This document shows positions 1 to 7,522 of a DNA stretch of 9,806 nt, in pieces (position 1 is the stretch's first letter; each line of letters starts with the position of its first letter). Position numbers and translations under genes: made by a program. Under the pieces are notes generated by a model. The model had not been told where the DNA came from. It did no database searches and was given only the letters and a program-made list of their open reading frames with translations. Location: contig DAOUSP010000033.1 of the NCBI GenBank assembly GCA_030627155.1, positions 1 to 9,806 on the forward strand. The letters run 5' to 3'. Source of the stretch: Candidatus Aminicenantota bacterium (GTDB lineage Bacteria; Acidobacteriota; Aminicenantia; Aminicenantales; Aminicenantaceae).

Positions 1-278
1 AGCATTGGCTTGAAATCTATCAAACAGCCGAAGACGATAGAATCAAAAAAATTGCTTCCAATCACCTTTATCAGGTTAAAGCAGCAATGGATATAGAAAA
101 AATCCAGGAAGCCATAAAAAAATTTAAACAAAAATATGGCCGTAACCCCACAGAATTAGCTCAACTCGTCCGGGCACGCTTTTTGGATTCCATTCCTAAA
201 GACCTGGATGATCATGATTACCTTTATAATCCGCAAACCGGTGATGTAAAACCTCCTTCAATTCCATGGAAAAGATAA
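1..278 (+). CDS. C-terminal fragment of a helical (TPR-like?) protein with a pilin-like tail
   Basis: The reading frame is open from base 3 to the TAA at 276-278 and has no start inside it that must be used, so this is the 3' end of a gene beginning outside the window. The 91 visible residues start with an amphipathic helical stretch (HWLEIYQTAEDDRIKKIASN) typical of TPR-type repeat proteins. A second part follows, with the pattern KYGRNPTELAQLV, then PKDLDDHDYLYNPQTGDV. This resembles the loop-and-strand end of GspG-like pseudopilins (YP...L..L, then P.DPWG..Y.Y). The ATG at 87 would give only 63 residues and lacks a good ribosome binding site, so it is probably internal. The gene overlaps the prepilin peptidase start by 13 nt, which suggests co-transcription and coupled translation. 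The family assignment is inference. No catalytic motif is visible. Confidence 0.6.
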   Translation, partial: HWLEIYQTAEDDRIKKIASNHLYQVKAAMDIEKIQEAIKKFKQKYGRNPTELAQLVRARFLDSIPKDLDDHDYLYNPQTGDVKPPSIPWKR

Positions 279-1042
279 TAATCATTATACTTTTTGGCCT
301 TGCGTGGGGAAGCTTCCTCAACGTGGTAATTTACCGACTTCCAAGAGGCGGCAGTCTTCTAAGGCCTCCTTCGTTTTGCCCTTCTTGCCAGAAATATATA
401 AAACCCTATGACAACATCCCTGTTTTATCTTTTCTGATTCTCAGGGGAAAATGCCGCTATTGTGGAGCCAGGATTCCGATTTCTTATCCACTTGTAGAAC
501 TTATTTCTCCTTTATGTTTTCTTTTGCTATACAATAAGTTCTTTCTGACATTTCATTTCTTCGCTGCTGCTCTCTTTGCCAGCGCTATGATTGTTTTAGG
601 GGTAATCGATTACTACCATCAAATCCTCCCGGATGCCCTCACGCTTCCCGGATTAGGGTTATCACTTATTTATTCCCTGTTTCGCCAGGATTTACACTTT
701 TTACCGTCCCTGGTTGGCGCTGTAATTGGGGGTGGATTCCTGCTCGTTGTTTACGGTGGATATTATTTACTGCGAAAGAAAGAAGGTTTAGGCTTGGGCG
801 ATGTAACCATGATGCTTTTTATAGGTGCTTTTTTAGGTTGGAAGCTTGCATTTTTTACATTGATTCTCGCATCGTTTACAGGCGCATTAGTTGGATTGAT
901 TTTTATTTTATTTAAAAAGAAAAACCTGCAGTATTCCCTGCCATTTGGAACATTTCTGGCACCTTCAGCTTTTGCAGCTCTTCTCTGGGGAGAAAAAATA
1001 GTTCGAGCGTACTTGAGTCTTTACAAGGATTTGGGCTCTTAG
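266..1042 (+). CDS. pilD: Type IV prepilin peptidase / N-methyltransferase (PilD/GspO, A24 family)
   Basis: This inner-membrane aspartic protease cleaves prepilin leaders after glycine and methylates the new N-terminal residue. The product is 258 aa, normal for the family. The N-terminal methyltransferase-type domain begins with GSFLNVVIYRLPR (residues 15-27) and holds two CxxC pairs (C38/C41 and C63/C66) that bind zinc in homologues. The peptidase domain has the first catalytic aspartate in VIDYYHQILPD (D115) and the second in GLGLGDVTMM (D179). The lysine usually found after GDV is a threonine here. Seven to eight hydrophobic segments can be seen. The ATG at 266 is favoured because it leads straight into the first membrane segment. 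There is no clear Shine-Dalgarno, and the start lies inside the upstream gene, so translational coupling is likely. Likely substrates include the pilin-like products of the convergent operon. Confidence 0.96.
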   Translation: MEKIIIIILFGLAWGSFLNVVIYRLPRGGSLLRPPSFCPSCQKYIKPYDNIPVLSFLILRGKCRYCGARIPISYPLVELISPLCFLLLYNKFFLTFHFFAAALFASAMIVLGVIDYYHQILPDALTLPGLGLSLIYSLFRQDLHFLPSLVGAVIGGGFLLVVYGGYYLLRKKEGLGLGDVTMMLFIGAFLGWKLAFFTLILASFTGALVGLIFILFKKKNLQYSLPFGTFLAPSAFAALLWGEKIVRAYLSLYKDLGS

Positions 1043-1070
1043 TGAAAGCTAATTAGCATCGGTAGTGTAT

Positions 1071-4000
1071 TTATCTGATAATCCTGTAGACTTCCCTCCA
1101 GGACTTCACACGGAGAAGGGATCCAATTGCCTGCTCTAATTTTTGAATCGTAGAATCGTATTCCTGAATATAGACTTCTCTTTTTCTTGTTTGCCCCTGA
1201 ACTTTTTCGCTTTCACCGATTGTTACTGCGGACCGAGTTTTTATTTCAAGACTTAACGCCTCAACAGGCCCTGAAGCAGTCCTAAACGCTGTGCTTCCTA
1301 TGGTGCTTCCTGCTTTGGCAATTACAAACCGCGCGTAAAGACTTCCGATGCCTGCCAAACTTTCACAAGGATCAACACTTTCGATGTTACCAGTTAATGT
1401 ACTGAAATACACAATGAAATCATTAATTTTGGGGTCTGCCCAGACTTTTTGTCCTATTCCTAAATCAATGGACCATTCAACTTCTGGCTTCTTGCTATCT
1501 ATAAGCGCAATAAAAGAATAGACAGCATCTCTGGGTGCACTGTCATCGCCACCGGTTCCAAAATAAAGCCGTGGCAAGGGGATTTCGACATTTGCATTAA
1601 CCCATACAACAGGATTACTTATGATAGGATAATTGTTCGAGTCCTCATAAATAACTTTTTCTCTCCACGAATTTATGTTAGTAAAGTTAGGGGTTACATC
1701 TACTTTCCAAATTCGGCCATCTAAATCTCCCACATAAACGCAGTCCAGCTTACCATTGTTGTCTTTATCCACAATTGAAGGCGAACAAGGGATAGTATTT
1801 TTTATGTTCCATCCATGGGTTTTCGTTGTATCCACCTCACCTGCATTAAAATCCCAGAATGCTTCTCCAGTATCAAAATCAACTGCATAAAACTGGTTGC
1901 CTGTCTTTCGATCCGGATTATTGTCATATCCTGACCCTAAAAAGGCCACCCAGGTATCTACTCCAGCCTTAACAACTTTGCCTATAGCAGGAACCGACCA
2001 TGTCTCTCCCAAGTTATCATGAGTAAATTCCCATAATGGCTTTGGATTGTAGGGATCTGTTATATCCAATGCAAAATAATAATTAATGCCACCACCTATG
2101 ATACTTCCTTTACCAGGGCCCTGGCCACAGATAAGAATTGTTTTCCACTTTCCATTAATATGGACATCGGCTGCTGTAGGAGTTCCATCAACATAGATAT
2201 CTCTAATGAAATATCTCTCACCAGTGGCAGGATCAAATGCCCACATGTTTTTCAATTTAGGTAAAAGATTGTAAGGAATAAATGCCCACAACTCTTCTCC
2301 AGTGCAAATATCAAAACAATGGAGCATCCCATCGTTCGCTCCCACATAGAGAACTTTTCGTCTGTCCTTGTTATCATTCAAGAATTGGTCATATCCTTCG
2401 CCCATTAAACCTGAAATTCCATCTGGCGGTCCCACCATAATTGGATTCGAATGATTGATGTCTCCTAATTTCCAATCACGCCCTTCTCCTCGGACAAAAT
2501 TAATTAGCCCTTCATTGTCATTATTCACATCCTGTAAAATTGGTCCCAAAGTATCAAGCTCAGCCACACTAAAATCATGCCTCACCAAATAACCTCCTTC
2601 TTCCACAGCAGTATAAACCTCTCTATCGCTTGCTGATCTTGAATTTAATAGTTCTCCCGCATCCCACAAAATATCAACACCAGGAGCAACTATTTCTCTC
2701 CCAGAAGGAGACGTTGCATCATAACGACTTACTGTTTTGAGAACTGTATTAGAAGTATTTTCCATGCCTATATTAGTAACATCATAAGCTCTTAAATGAC
2801 CTTCCCAACCAGGATAAATGAAAGTCCCGGCAATGATGAGCTTCTTGTCTTTTCCATCAATTTCTGCTCGAGTAGCAACTACTGAACTCCGGGAATATTC
2901 TCTTCTGTCAACGTAATAATATTTAATGTCAATTTTTTCTATTTTAGGAGTATCATTTGAAGTTCCATGATATTCATCGTCAGGGTCAGGATAATCGTCT
3001 GGTGCCTCCATTACTGCTTTCCATCTTAAGTCAGTCCCAAAAGTACTAAAGGTGTGGACAGGTAGATTATTGTAGGTATGAATCTGATTCTCATAAAATT
3101 CTGCATAGAATTCCCAATCTCGCCCCCCATTATTAGAAACGTAGTAAGTTATTTTTAAACCATTGTGGGAAGAACCAATCATCCCTTGGGTAAGATTTGT
3201 AAACTGAACTTTAGTAATGGCATACTGGGTTTGATCTAAACCATCTGGAAATGAATCTTTAGTCACATTTGTTGATACAGCCTCTCCACTTAAATTGAAT
3301 CTATCACTCAGTATATTCTCAAAAATATAATAAAATTCAGAATGGTTTCCGTCAGCTACCAAGAAATCTATATCTCCGTCATTGTCAAAATCCAAAGGCA
3401 ATCCAAAATCGAAATCCCAGGGTCCATTCCTATTAAAGATTAAAGTAGAAGTGAACTCTCCTGTTCCATCATTCTTAAAGTAAAAAGCTTTAGCTCCCAT
3501 TCCAGTATCCTCGTACACTGGGGGATAAGCTTCCTGTCTATTCCAATTATCTGTTCCCACCATGAAATCCAAATCTCCATCTTTATCATAATCAGCCACT
3601 GCTATCGTTGCACACGCGCCATCATAGAGATTATCATTGAGATCATATGGATCTTCTATATCACCAAGTACTGTATATAAAGCGAAGTTTCCAGTACCAT
3701 CATTCTTATAATATTTAAGCCCTCTCCAATTAACAGCCCCAATAATAATATCTGAATCTCCATCTTTATCATAATCACCAACACCAATGGCTATTACTCC
3801 TCTTTTGTTCCATCTGTAGCCGGTTTCTCCTTCTTTAGCATCAATTAAAGTGCTTACTGAAAATTTACTTGTATCAGACAAAGGTTTTGTCCCATCATTT
3901 CTCAAAAGAAGAACCTTGCCGTAACCATTAGCAAATAAAATATCAAAGTCACCATCTCCATCAATGTCAATTGTTTGATGTGTAACATTCCAACCAATTC

Positions 4001-4619
4001 CCTCTAAATCAGAAAGCAATTGGCTATAATTCCAACGAGTAAATTGAGGGACTCCATTCGCATCCAAATATCCTTCATGTTCAAAAAACCACACTTCCTC
4101 AAGGGGTCCCGGACTGCTCGCAGCGTCCTTTGATGAAAGCACATACATAAAATCAGGGTCTTCATCTCCATCAAAATCCCCGGCAAGCAAGCTGTTTTGT
4201 TTAGAGCCAGACGTAGATTCAAACAAGATGTCAGGAGATTTCCCTTCAAAAGTTCCATCTCCTATATTTTTTATAAACGTAATTTTCTTATAATATTGAT
4301 CACTGCTCGCAATAAAATCTATAAAACCGTCAAAATCAAAATCTGCATAGGCAACCCTATTTATCCAGGCTTCAATGGATGCTCCTAATGGAACTCTATG
4401 AAGAATACCAGCAAAATTTAAAGTTATATAGCCTTCGCCCCAGTGAGCCACTGAAGATTTCTCCTCATCTTTGAATGAAACAGGGGAACCAAAATCTTCT
4501 GTAAACTCCACCGGATACTCTATGCATTCTTGTTGTTGAGCCCAGAAATATGCAGCTATAATGACAATGCTCATAAATAACAGCAAAGACAAAATAGTGA
4601 TTTTCTTTTTTTTCTTCAT
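1071..4619 (-). CDS. pilY1: PilY1-like pilus tip protein with N-terminal VCBS/FG-GAP propeller
   Basis: This exported tip protein probably promotes pilus extension and adhesion. The product is 1182 aa. I chose the ATG at 4619 because AGGGGG lies 4 nt upstream and the reading then opens with a Lys-rich signal peptide (residues 1-27). The TTG at 4658 would add 13 residues that overlap pilX. Residues 93-418 carry six DxDxDGxxD-type loops (starting at 93, 148, 218, 282, 343 and 410), spaced 55-70 residues apart. These are the calcium loops of a VCBS/FG-GAP beta-propeller. Residues 438-570 look like a beta-sandwich (YYVSNNGGRDWEFY, TPKIEKIDIKY). The PilY1 signature propeller starts near 756 (VLYVGANDGMLHCFD), then TPTAADVHINGKWKTIL and FALDITDP. 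The loop DKDNNGKLD (951-959) matches the calcium site of Pseudomonas PilY1. No MIDAS motif or von Willebrand A domain is visible. It is the last gene of the pilin operon. Confidence 0.92.
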   Translation of the reverse strand: MKKKKKITILSLLLFMSIVIIAAYFWAQQQECIEYPVEFTEDFGSPVSFKDEEKSSVAHWGEGYITLNFAGILHRVPLGASIEAWINRVAYADFDFDGFIDFIASSDQYYKKITFIKNIGDGTFEGKSPDILFESTSGSKQNSLLAGDFDGDEDPDFMYVLSSKDAASSPGPLEEVWFFEHEGYLDANGVPQFTRWNYSQLLSDLEGIGWNVTHQTIDIDGDGDFDILFANGYGKVLLLRNDGTKPLSDTSKFSVSTLIDAKEGETGYRWNKRGVIAIGVGDYDKDGDSDIIIGAVNWRGLKYYKNDGTGNFALYTVLGDIEDPYDLNDNLYDGACATIAVADYDKDGDLDFMVGTDNWNRQEAYPPVYEDTGMGAKAFYFKNDGTGEFTSTLIFNRNGPWDFDFGLPLDFDNDGDIDFLVADGNHSEFYYIFENILSDRFNLSGEAVSTNVTKDSFPDGLDQTQYAITKVQFTNLTQGMIGSSHNGLKITYYVSNNGGRDWEFYAEFYENQIHTYNNLPVHTFSTFGTDLRWKAVMEAPDDYPDPDDEYHGTSNDTPKIEKIDIKYYYVDRREYSRSSVVATRAEIDGKDKKLIIAGTFIYPGWEGHLRAYDVTNIGMENTSNTVLKTVSRYDATSPSGREIVAPGVDILWDAGELLNSRSASDREVYTAVEEGGYLVRHDFSVAELDTLGPILQDVNNDNEGLINFVRGEGRDWKLGDINHSNPIMVGPPDGISGLMGEGYDQFLNDNKDRRKVLYVGANDGMLHCFDICTGEELWAFIPYNLLPKLKNMWAFDPATGERYFIRDIYVDGTPTAADVHINGKWKTILICGQGPGKGSIIGGGINYYFALDITDPYNPKPLWEFTHDNLGETWSVPAIGKVVKAGVDTWVAFLGSGYDNNPDRKTGNQFYAVDFDTGEAFWDFNAGEVDTTKTHGWNIKNTIPCSPSIVDKDNNGKLDCVYVGDLDGRIWKVDVTPNFTNINSWREKVIYEDSNNYPIISNPVVWVNANVEIPLPRLYFGTGGDDSAPRDAVYSFIALIDSKKPEVEWSIDLGIGQKVWADPKINDFIVYFSTLTGNIESVDPCESLAGIGSLYARFVIAKAGSTIGSTAFRTASGPVEALSLEIKTRSAVTIGESEKVQGQTRKREVYIQEYDSTIQKLEQAIGSLLRVKSWREVYRIIR
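3572..3777. repeat. 23-nt exact direct repeat inside pilY1
   Basis: Bases 3572-3594 and 3755-3777 are identical over 23 nt and are 183 nt (61 codons) apart. They encode the DYDKDGD loops of neighbouring propeller blades (residues 343 and 282). Identity at the DNA level suggests recent duplication or gene conversion between blades. Confidence 0.85.
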
Positions 4620-4623
4620 TTTT

Positions 4624-4629
4624 CCCCCT
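4624..4629 (-). promoter_or_regulatory. Ribosome binding site that decides the pilY1 start
   Basis: AGGGGG lies 4 nt upstream of the ATG at 4619, in the gap after pilX. It supports the shorter pilY1 reading that begins with the Lys-rich signal peptide over the TTG at 4658. Confidence 0.65.
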
Positions 4630-4635
4630 GCCAAC

Positions 4636-5244
4636 CTATTTAATACTTTCCAGTTCAACAGCTAATCCTATTTCCAATCTCGATGTAATAATGTCTGAAC
4701 CTCTACCGACTGTTCCTATACATATTAAGAGGGCATCCCCAGGATCAGCCAGTCCGGCTCCTGCCTCATCATCAATCAAAAAGGCTGTATATGTGAAGCG
4801 AGAATCTAATGTTCCTTCACTCGTACGGATAAAAGGTTGTTTAAAAAATATTACATTGTCGTAATCTGGAAACCCATCTCCATTTTGATCGAGCATATTG
4901 AGCAACTCCAAATCAGTCAACTTCCGAAAATAATTCGGGTCATAAGGAATATCAATTCCTGTAGGTTCTTTGAGATAGTGCCCTTCAAAGCTTAACCATG
5001 CTTCATTTGCAAAAAAATCTTCAACTGCAATCCAGCTTGCATCGAATCCAGCCTCAGCAGCATTGAAAGCTTGCCCCTGATTCCTTATATTACCAGCTAC
5101 TTTTGAGCCAGCGCCTACCACTGTTATTAAAGCAATCCCAACACTCAATAAAAACGCAAGAACTAATATCACAATAATCAAGGCAACACCATTTTCTCTG
5201 GACCCTTTGATTCTTGGGATTTTCATTTTCCAAAAGTTCTTCAC
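4636..5244 (-). CDS. pilX: PilX-like minor pilin (GspK-type, no Glu5)
   Basis: This is a minor pilin likely to sit in the tip or priming complex with PilV, PilW and PilY1. The product is 202 aa from the GTG at 5244, which has GAGGTGG 5 nt upstream. A GTG at 5253 is possible but overlaps that binding site. The leader is basic, and the predicted processing glycine is G19 in ENGVALIIVILVLAF. The usual glutamate at mature position 5 is absent, as is common for PilX/GspK proteins that cap the pilus. The conserved PilX helix segment is clear (KVAGNIRNQGQAFNAAEAGF, near residues 48-67). The globular part has a calcium-type loop, DQNGDGFPD (119-127). It follows pilW by 18 nt and precedes pilY1 by 16 nt. 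Confidence 0.88.
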   Translation of the reverse strand: MKNFWKMKIPRIKGSRENGVALIIVILVLAFLLSVGIALITVVGAGSKVAGNIRNQGQAFNAAEAGFDASWIAVEDFFANEAWLSFEGHYLKEPTGIDIPYDPNYFRKLTDLELLNMLDQNGDGFPDYDNVIFFKQPFIRTSEGTLDSRFTYTAFLIDDEAGAGLADPGDALLICIGTVGRGSDIITSRLEIGLAVELESIK

Positions 5245-5249
5245 GTTTT

Positions 5250-5256
5250 CCACCTC
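5250..5256 (-). promoter_or_regulatory. Ribosome binding site that decides the pilX GTG start
   Basis: GAGGTGG lies 5 nt upstream of the GTG at 5244. The alternative GTG at 5251-5253 is part of this motif, so the downstream GTG is the better start. Confidence 0.6.
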
Positions 5257-5262
5257 GACACT

Positions 5263-6375
5263 TTATCGTGTCCCCAAATTATATAAATTGAGGCTTAGAT
5301 TTCTCATGGTTGCCGTTGATTCTAATAAAAACCTTCGGTGCATATCGTCTTGACTCGCCTGAGGGCTATTGGCCAAAGCAGGCCTTCGATAAAGATGGAT
5401 ATTTGCTGGGGGAGTTCCTGAAAAGCTAACAAAAGGATTTTCTGTCCGTCCTAAAACTAAAATCCTTACCTGGCCAATCCGGCTTATTAATTGTAGATTA
5501 TTTGTCCAGTTAGTATTATCCCAATCTGTAAAACCATCCAAATTACCATCATTATCTAAATCCCCGTTGTACTGGAATTGCAGGTTCTCGATGTTTTGTG
5601 CGAGGGGATAATGAATTCCATTTTGAGTCAGGTATAAAATACCTCCTTCGCCATTTCCGATATATCCATTTACACCTGCTGTTAAGCCCGGGTAATTTCC
5701 GGTAATATCTAACCAGTATTCTTTAACCTCAATAAAAGTAACAAGGCCACCGTCATAATCATCTGAATTGGGGCAACTTCCTGATAACCCTCCAGGCGGA
5801 TTGAATTCAATTGATAATCCAGGTGAAAAATTGATTTTTTCGTTCCCTCCCGTTGCGTCATGGGTGACATGTGTGATCTCCCTTATTTCACCATTCATAC
5901 ATCCCGAACTTGGGTTGGGCAAGATGAGGACTACTTTATTTTCATAATACTCATCAAGATAAGGGTACTGCTCAAAACTGTAATCTTCAAGTGATACATT
6001 GACTGCTGCACCCTGGTAATTATCTATGTTTAAATTCAAAGGCTCTTCTATATTTCCCATTAATTTCAATCTATCAGGAGCCACTATTGCTCCTTGTGAC
6101 TCATTATCAATTCCTTCCAAGAAATATCCAGAATATTCAATCGGTAAGCCAGCCCCCGTCATTCGGACATCACGTGCAATAAAAAACATGCCCGCACGGA
6201 CATCGTGCTGCAATTCTGCAAACTGCTGCTGGTCCACAGCAAGCTTATTGCTCCACATATACAAAGTCAACGTAGCTAATATAACAACAACCATAATGGT
6301 ACTGCCAATTAGAAGTTCGATGAGTGTAAATCCCCCTCTTCCATAAAAGCACTTAGAATATTTTCTTTTGCTCAT
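5263..6375 (-). CDS. pilW: PilW-like minor pilin
   Basis: The product is 370 aa, with a 15-residue basic leader and the class-III prepilin site GGFTLIELLIGSTI. Cleavage is expected after G15, and E20 becomes mature Glu5. The PilW-type region QHDVRAGMFFIARDVRMTGAG (about 56-76) follows the N-terminal helix. The C-terminal part keeps the family pattern IENLQFQYNGDLD, then IGQVRILVLGRTENP (299-313). A DLDNDGNLD loop at 272-280 resembles a calcium site. C159 and C201 could form a disulfide. The ATG at 6375 is preceded by AGGT about 6 nt upstream and lies 4 nt after the pilV stop, so the two are probably translationally coupled. PilW proteins act with PilX and PilY1 in priming pilus assembly. At 370 aa it is longer than the Pseudomonas PilW. 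Confidence 0.9.
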   Translation of the reverse strand: MSKRKYSKCFYGRGGFTLIELLIGSTIMVVVILATLTLYMWSNKLAVDQQQFAELQHDVRAGMFFIARDVRMTGAGLPIEYSGYFLEGIDNESQGAIVAPDRLKLMGNIEEPLNLNIDNYQGAAVNVSLEDYSFEQYPYLDEYYENKVVLILPNPSSGCMNGEIREITHVTHDATGGNEKINFSPGLSIEFNPPGGLSGSCPNSDDYDGGLVTFIEVKEYWLDITGNYPGLTAGVNGYIGNGEGGILYLTQNGIHYPLAQNIENLQFQYNGDLDNDGNLDGFTDWDNTNWTNNLQLISRIGQVRILVLGRTENPFVSFSGTPPANIHLYRRPALANSPQASQDDMHRRFLLESTATMRNLSLNLYNLGTR

Positions 6376-6379
6376 TGGT

Positions 6380-6823
6380 TTACCTGCCGATAATCGTACT
6401 TACGTCTGCTTTTATATGATGTTTAATAGGGTCCTGAATAAGAACGTCTCTTCCAACTCCAATCTGTTCGGCAGAAAATACAAGCACTCTCACTTCCCAA
6501 TAAGGACCTGAAGATTGAAGAAGTGTGATTCTTCTGTAATCGAGTGTCCCATCATTATTAATGTCAATCTGCTCATCCAGAGAACTGGCTGATAAGGCGG
6601 AAATCTCTGGCCCTGTCAAATTCCGCAGAAAATCAATCTCTTGCTGGGCAAGAAATACACCATTTGATATGTTGTCGGCCCTGGCATTACTCAAGACGCT
6701 GTAAACAAAAAGCTGTGCCAATCCTAACATGGCAATTCCTATCAAAGCCACTCCAACAAGAACTTCAATTAACGAAAACCCACTCTTCCGGGAAGCAGAA
6801 AGGATTTTTTTCTTTAATATCAT
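6380..6823 (-). CDS. pilV: PilV-like minor pilin
   Basis: The product is 147 aa. The leader MILKKKILSASRKSG ends at the processing glycine G15, followed by FSLIEVLVGVALIGIAMLGL, with E20 as mature Glu5. The helix with the A-L-G-L-A-Q segment, followed by a Q-rich stretch, matches the PilV/GspI group. The short globular part contains DINNDGTLD (87-95), a calcium-loop pattern, then a strand ending WEVRVLVF. The ATG at 6823 lies 2 nt after the fimT stop, with GAGAG about 8 nt upstream inside fimT, so translation is likely coupled. PilV normally joins the minor-pilin subcomplex that recruits PilY1. GspI-like pseudopilin is the alternative reading, but the neighbouring pilW, pilX and pilY1 favour PilV. 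Confidence 0.88.
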   Translation of the reverse strand: MILKKKILSASRKSGFSLIEVLVGVALIGIAMLGLAQLFVYSVLSNARADNISNGVFLAQQEIDFLRNLTGPEISALSASSLDEQIDINNDGTLDYRRITLLQSSGPYWEVRVLVFSAEQIGVGRDVLIQDPIKHHIKADVSTIIGR

Positions 6824-6825
6824 TA

Positions 6826-7356
6826 TTAACTCTCTAATTTATTATAACTTATTGAGCCACCAGCAAATACACGGATATCTCTCAAGTCTGGCTGATTATA
6901 TCTCTTTAATTTTAAGCTCTGTAAGGAGATTTTGTTTTTTTGTGAGTCATAATTTACTATAAATCCCAATGCTGAAAAAACAACCATTTGGTCAGGAAAA
7001 TCCAAGTTTACAACAAAGTCAGTGGAAATCATTTTGCGGATAAATCTTGGCATTTGTGCCCATTGTCCAGGAGTATTTTCTCTCTCTAAGATGTAATACC
7101 AGTTGTTGTTTTCTGTAAAAAATCTTACTCTGTGGTTCAACTTGGTTTTTACTGCCTGAAATTTTGCTCTCTCCATTGTTGCCAAAATGTCCCGCGCCTC
7201 ATTTTCTACTCGTCTTGTCTCCATAGAATTCCTGATGCTCGGATAAATGGCCATTGCTAACATTCCTATGATACCGACTACTACCAGGACTTCAATAACT
7301 GTGAATCCTTTAATGACTTGGCGCTTCAAATAACTAATTTCTTTTTGAGAAAACAT
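6826..7356 (-). CDS. fimT: FimT/GspH-like minor pilin, first gene of the operon
   Basis: The product is 176 aa from the ATG at 7356, which has GAGGG 5 nt upstream and gives a 17-residue leader ending KG|FTVIEVLVVVGIIGML. Processing is expected after G17, with E22 as mature Glu5. A TTG at 7419 would add 21 residues and give an unusually long leader. After the N-terminal helix, the segment ENEARDILATMERAKFQAVK is typical of GspH/FimT. The C-terminal beta-rich domain ends with FSALGFIVN and RDIRVFAGGSISYNKLES, which matches the family pattern in which a final strand follows F...G. Family members act as minor pilins, and some FimT proteins bind DNA for uptake. That DNA role cannot be read from this sequence. 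Unlike its operon partners it lacks a DxNxDG loop. Confidence 0.87.
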   Translation of the reverse strand: MFSQKEISYLKRQVIKGFTVIEVLVVVGIIGMLAMAIYPSIRNSMETRRVENEARDILATMERAKFQAVKTKLNHRVRFFTENNNWYYILERENTPGQWAQMPRFIRKMISTDFVVNLDFPDQMVVFSALGFIVNYDSQKNKISLQSLKLKRYNQPDLRDIRVFAGGSISYNKLES

Positions 7357-7361
7357 CTTTT

Positions 7362-7366
7362 CCCTC
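7362..7366 (-). promoter_or_regulatory. Ribosome binding site that decides the fimT start
   Basis: GAGGG lies 5 nt upstream of the ATG at 7356. Starting there gives a prepilin leader of normal length, unlike the TTG at 7419. Confidence 0.65.
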
Positions 7367-7483
7367 AAAGTTACCTTCCCTCTTTTTTGGATTCTATATT
7401 TTTCTTCCAATATTTTCAAGCACCCAGCACTTTTTTTGCTAATTCACTGAATACAATACCCCTATTTTATATATACATGTTTA

Positions 7484-7512
7484 AATTAATAATAATGTGA
7501 TTTACTTGTCAA
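7484..7512 (-). promoter_or_regulatory. Candidate sigma70-type promoter of the minor-pilin operon
   Basis: On the - strand a perfect TTGACA (7507-7512) is followed, after 15-17 nt, by TATTAA/TTAATT. This gives a 5' leader of about 120 nt before the fimT ATG. A second AT-rich box, TATAAA (7466-7471), lies nearer the gene but has no good -35 partner. The -10 match is weak and the region is AT-rich, so this is only a candidate. No GG-N10-GC sigma54 pattern was found here. Confidence 0.35.
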
Positions 7513-7522
7513 TAATCGCCAA

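Noticed and set aside
1048..1057. Palindrome GCTAATTAGC between pilD and pilY1 as a terminator
   Set aside because: It has no loop and no T tract. It could be a short binding site, but it does not support a terminator call.
4004..4258. 84-residue reading frame on the - strand inside pilY1
   Set aside because: It is another frame of the well-supported propeller coding region and has no ribosome binding site or protein-like pattern.
6026..6346. 106-residue + strand reading frame opposite pilW
   Set aside because: It is antisense to a clear minor pilin and its composition is only the mirror of the pilin helix codons.
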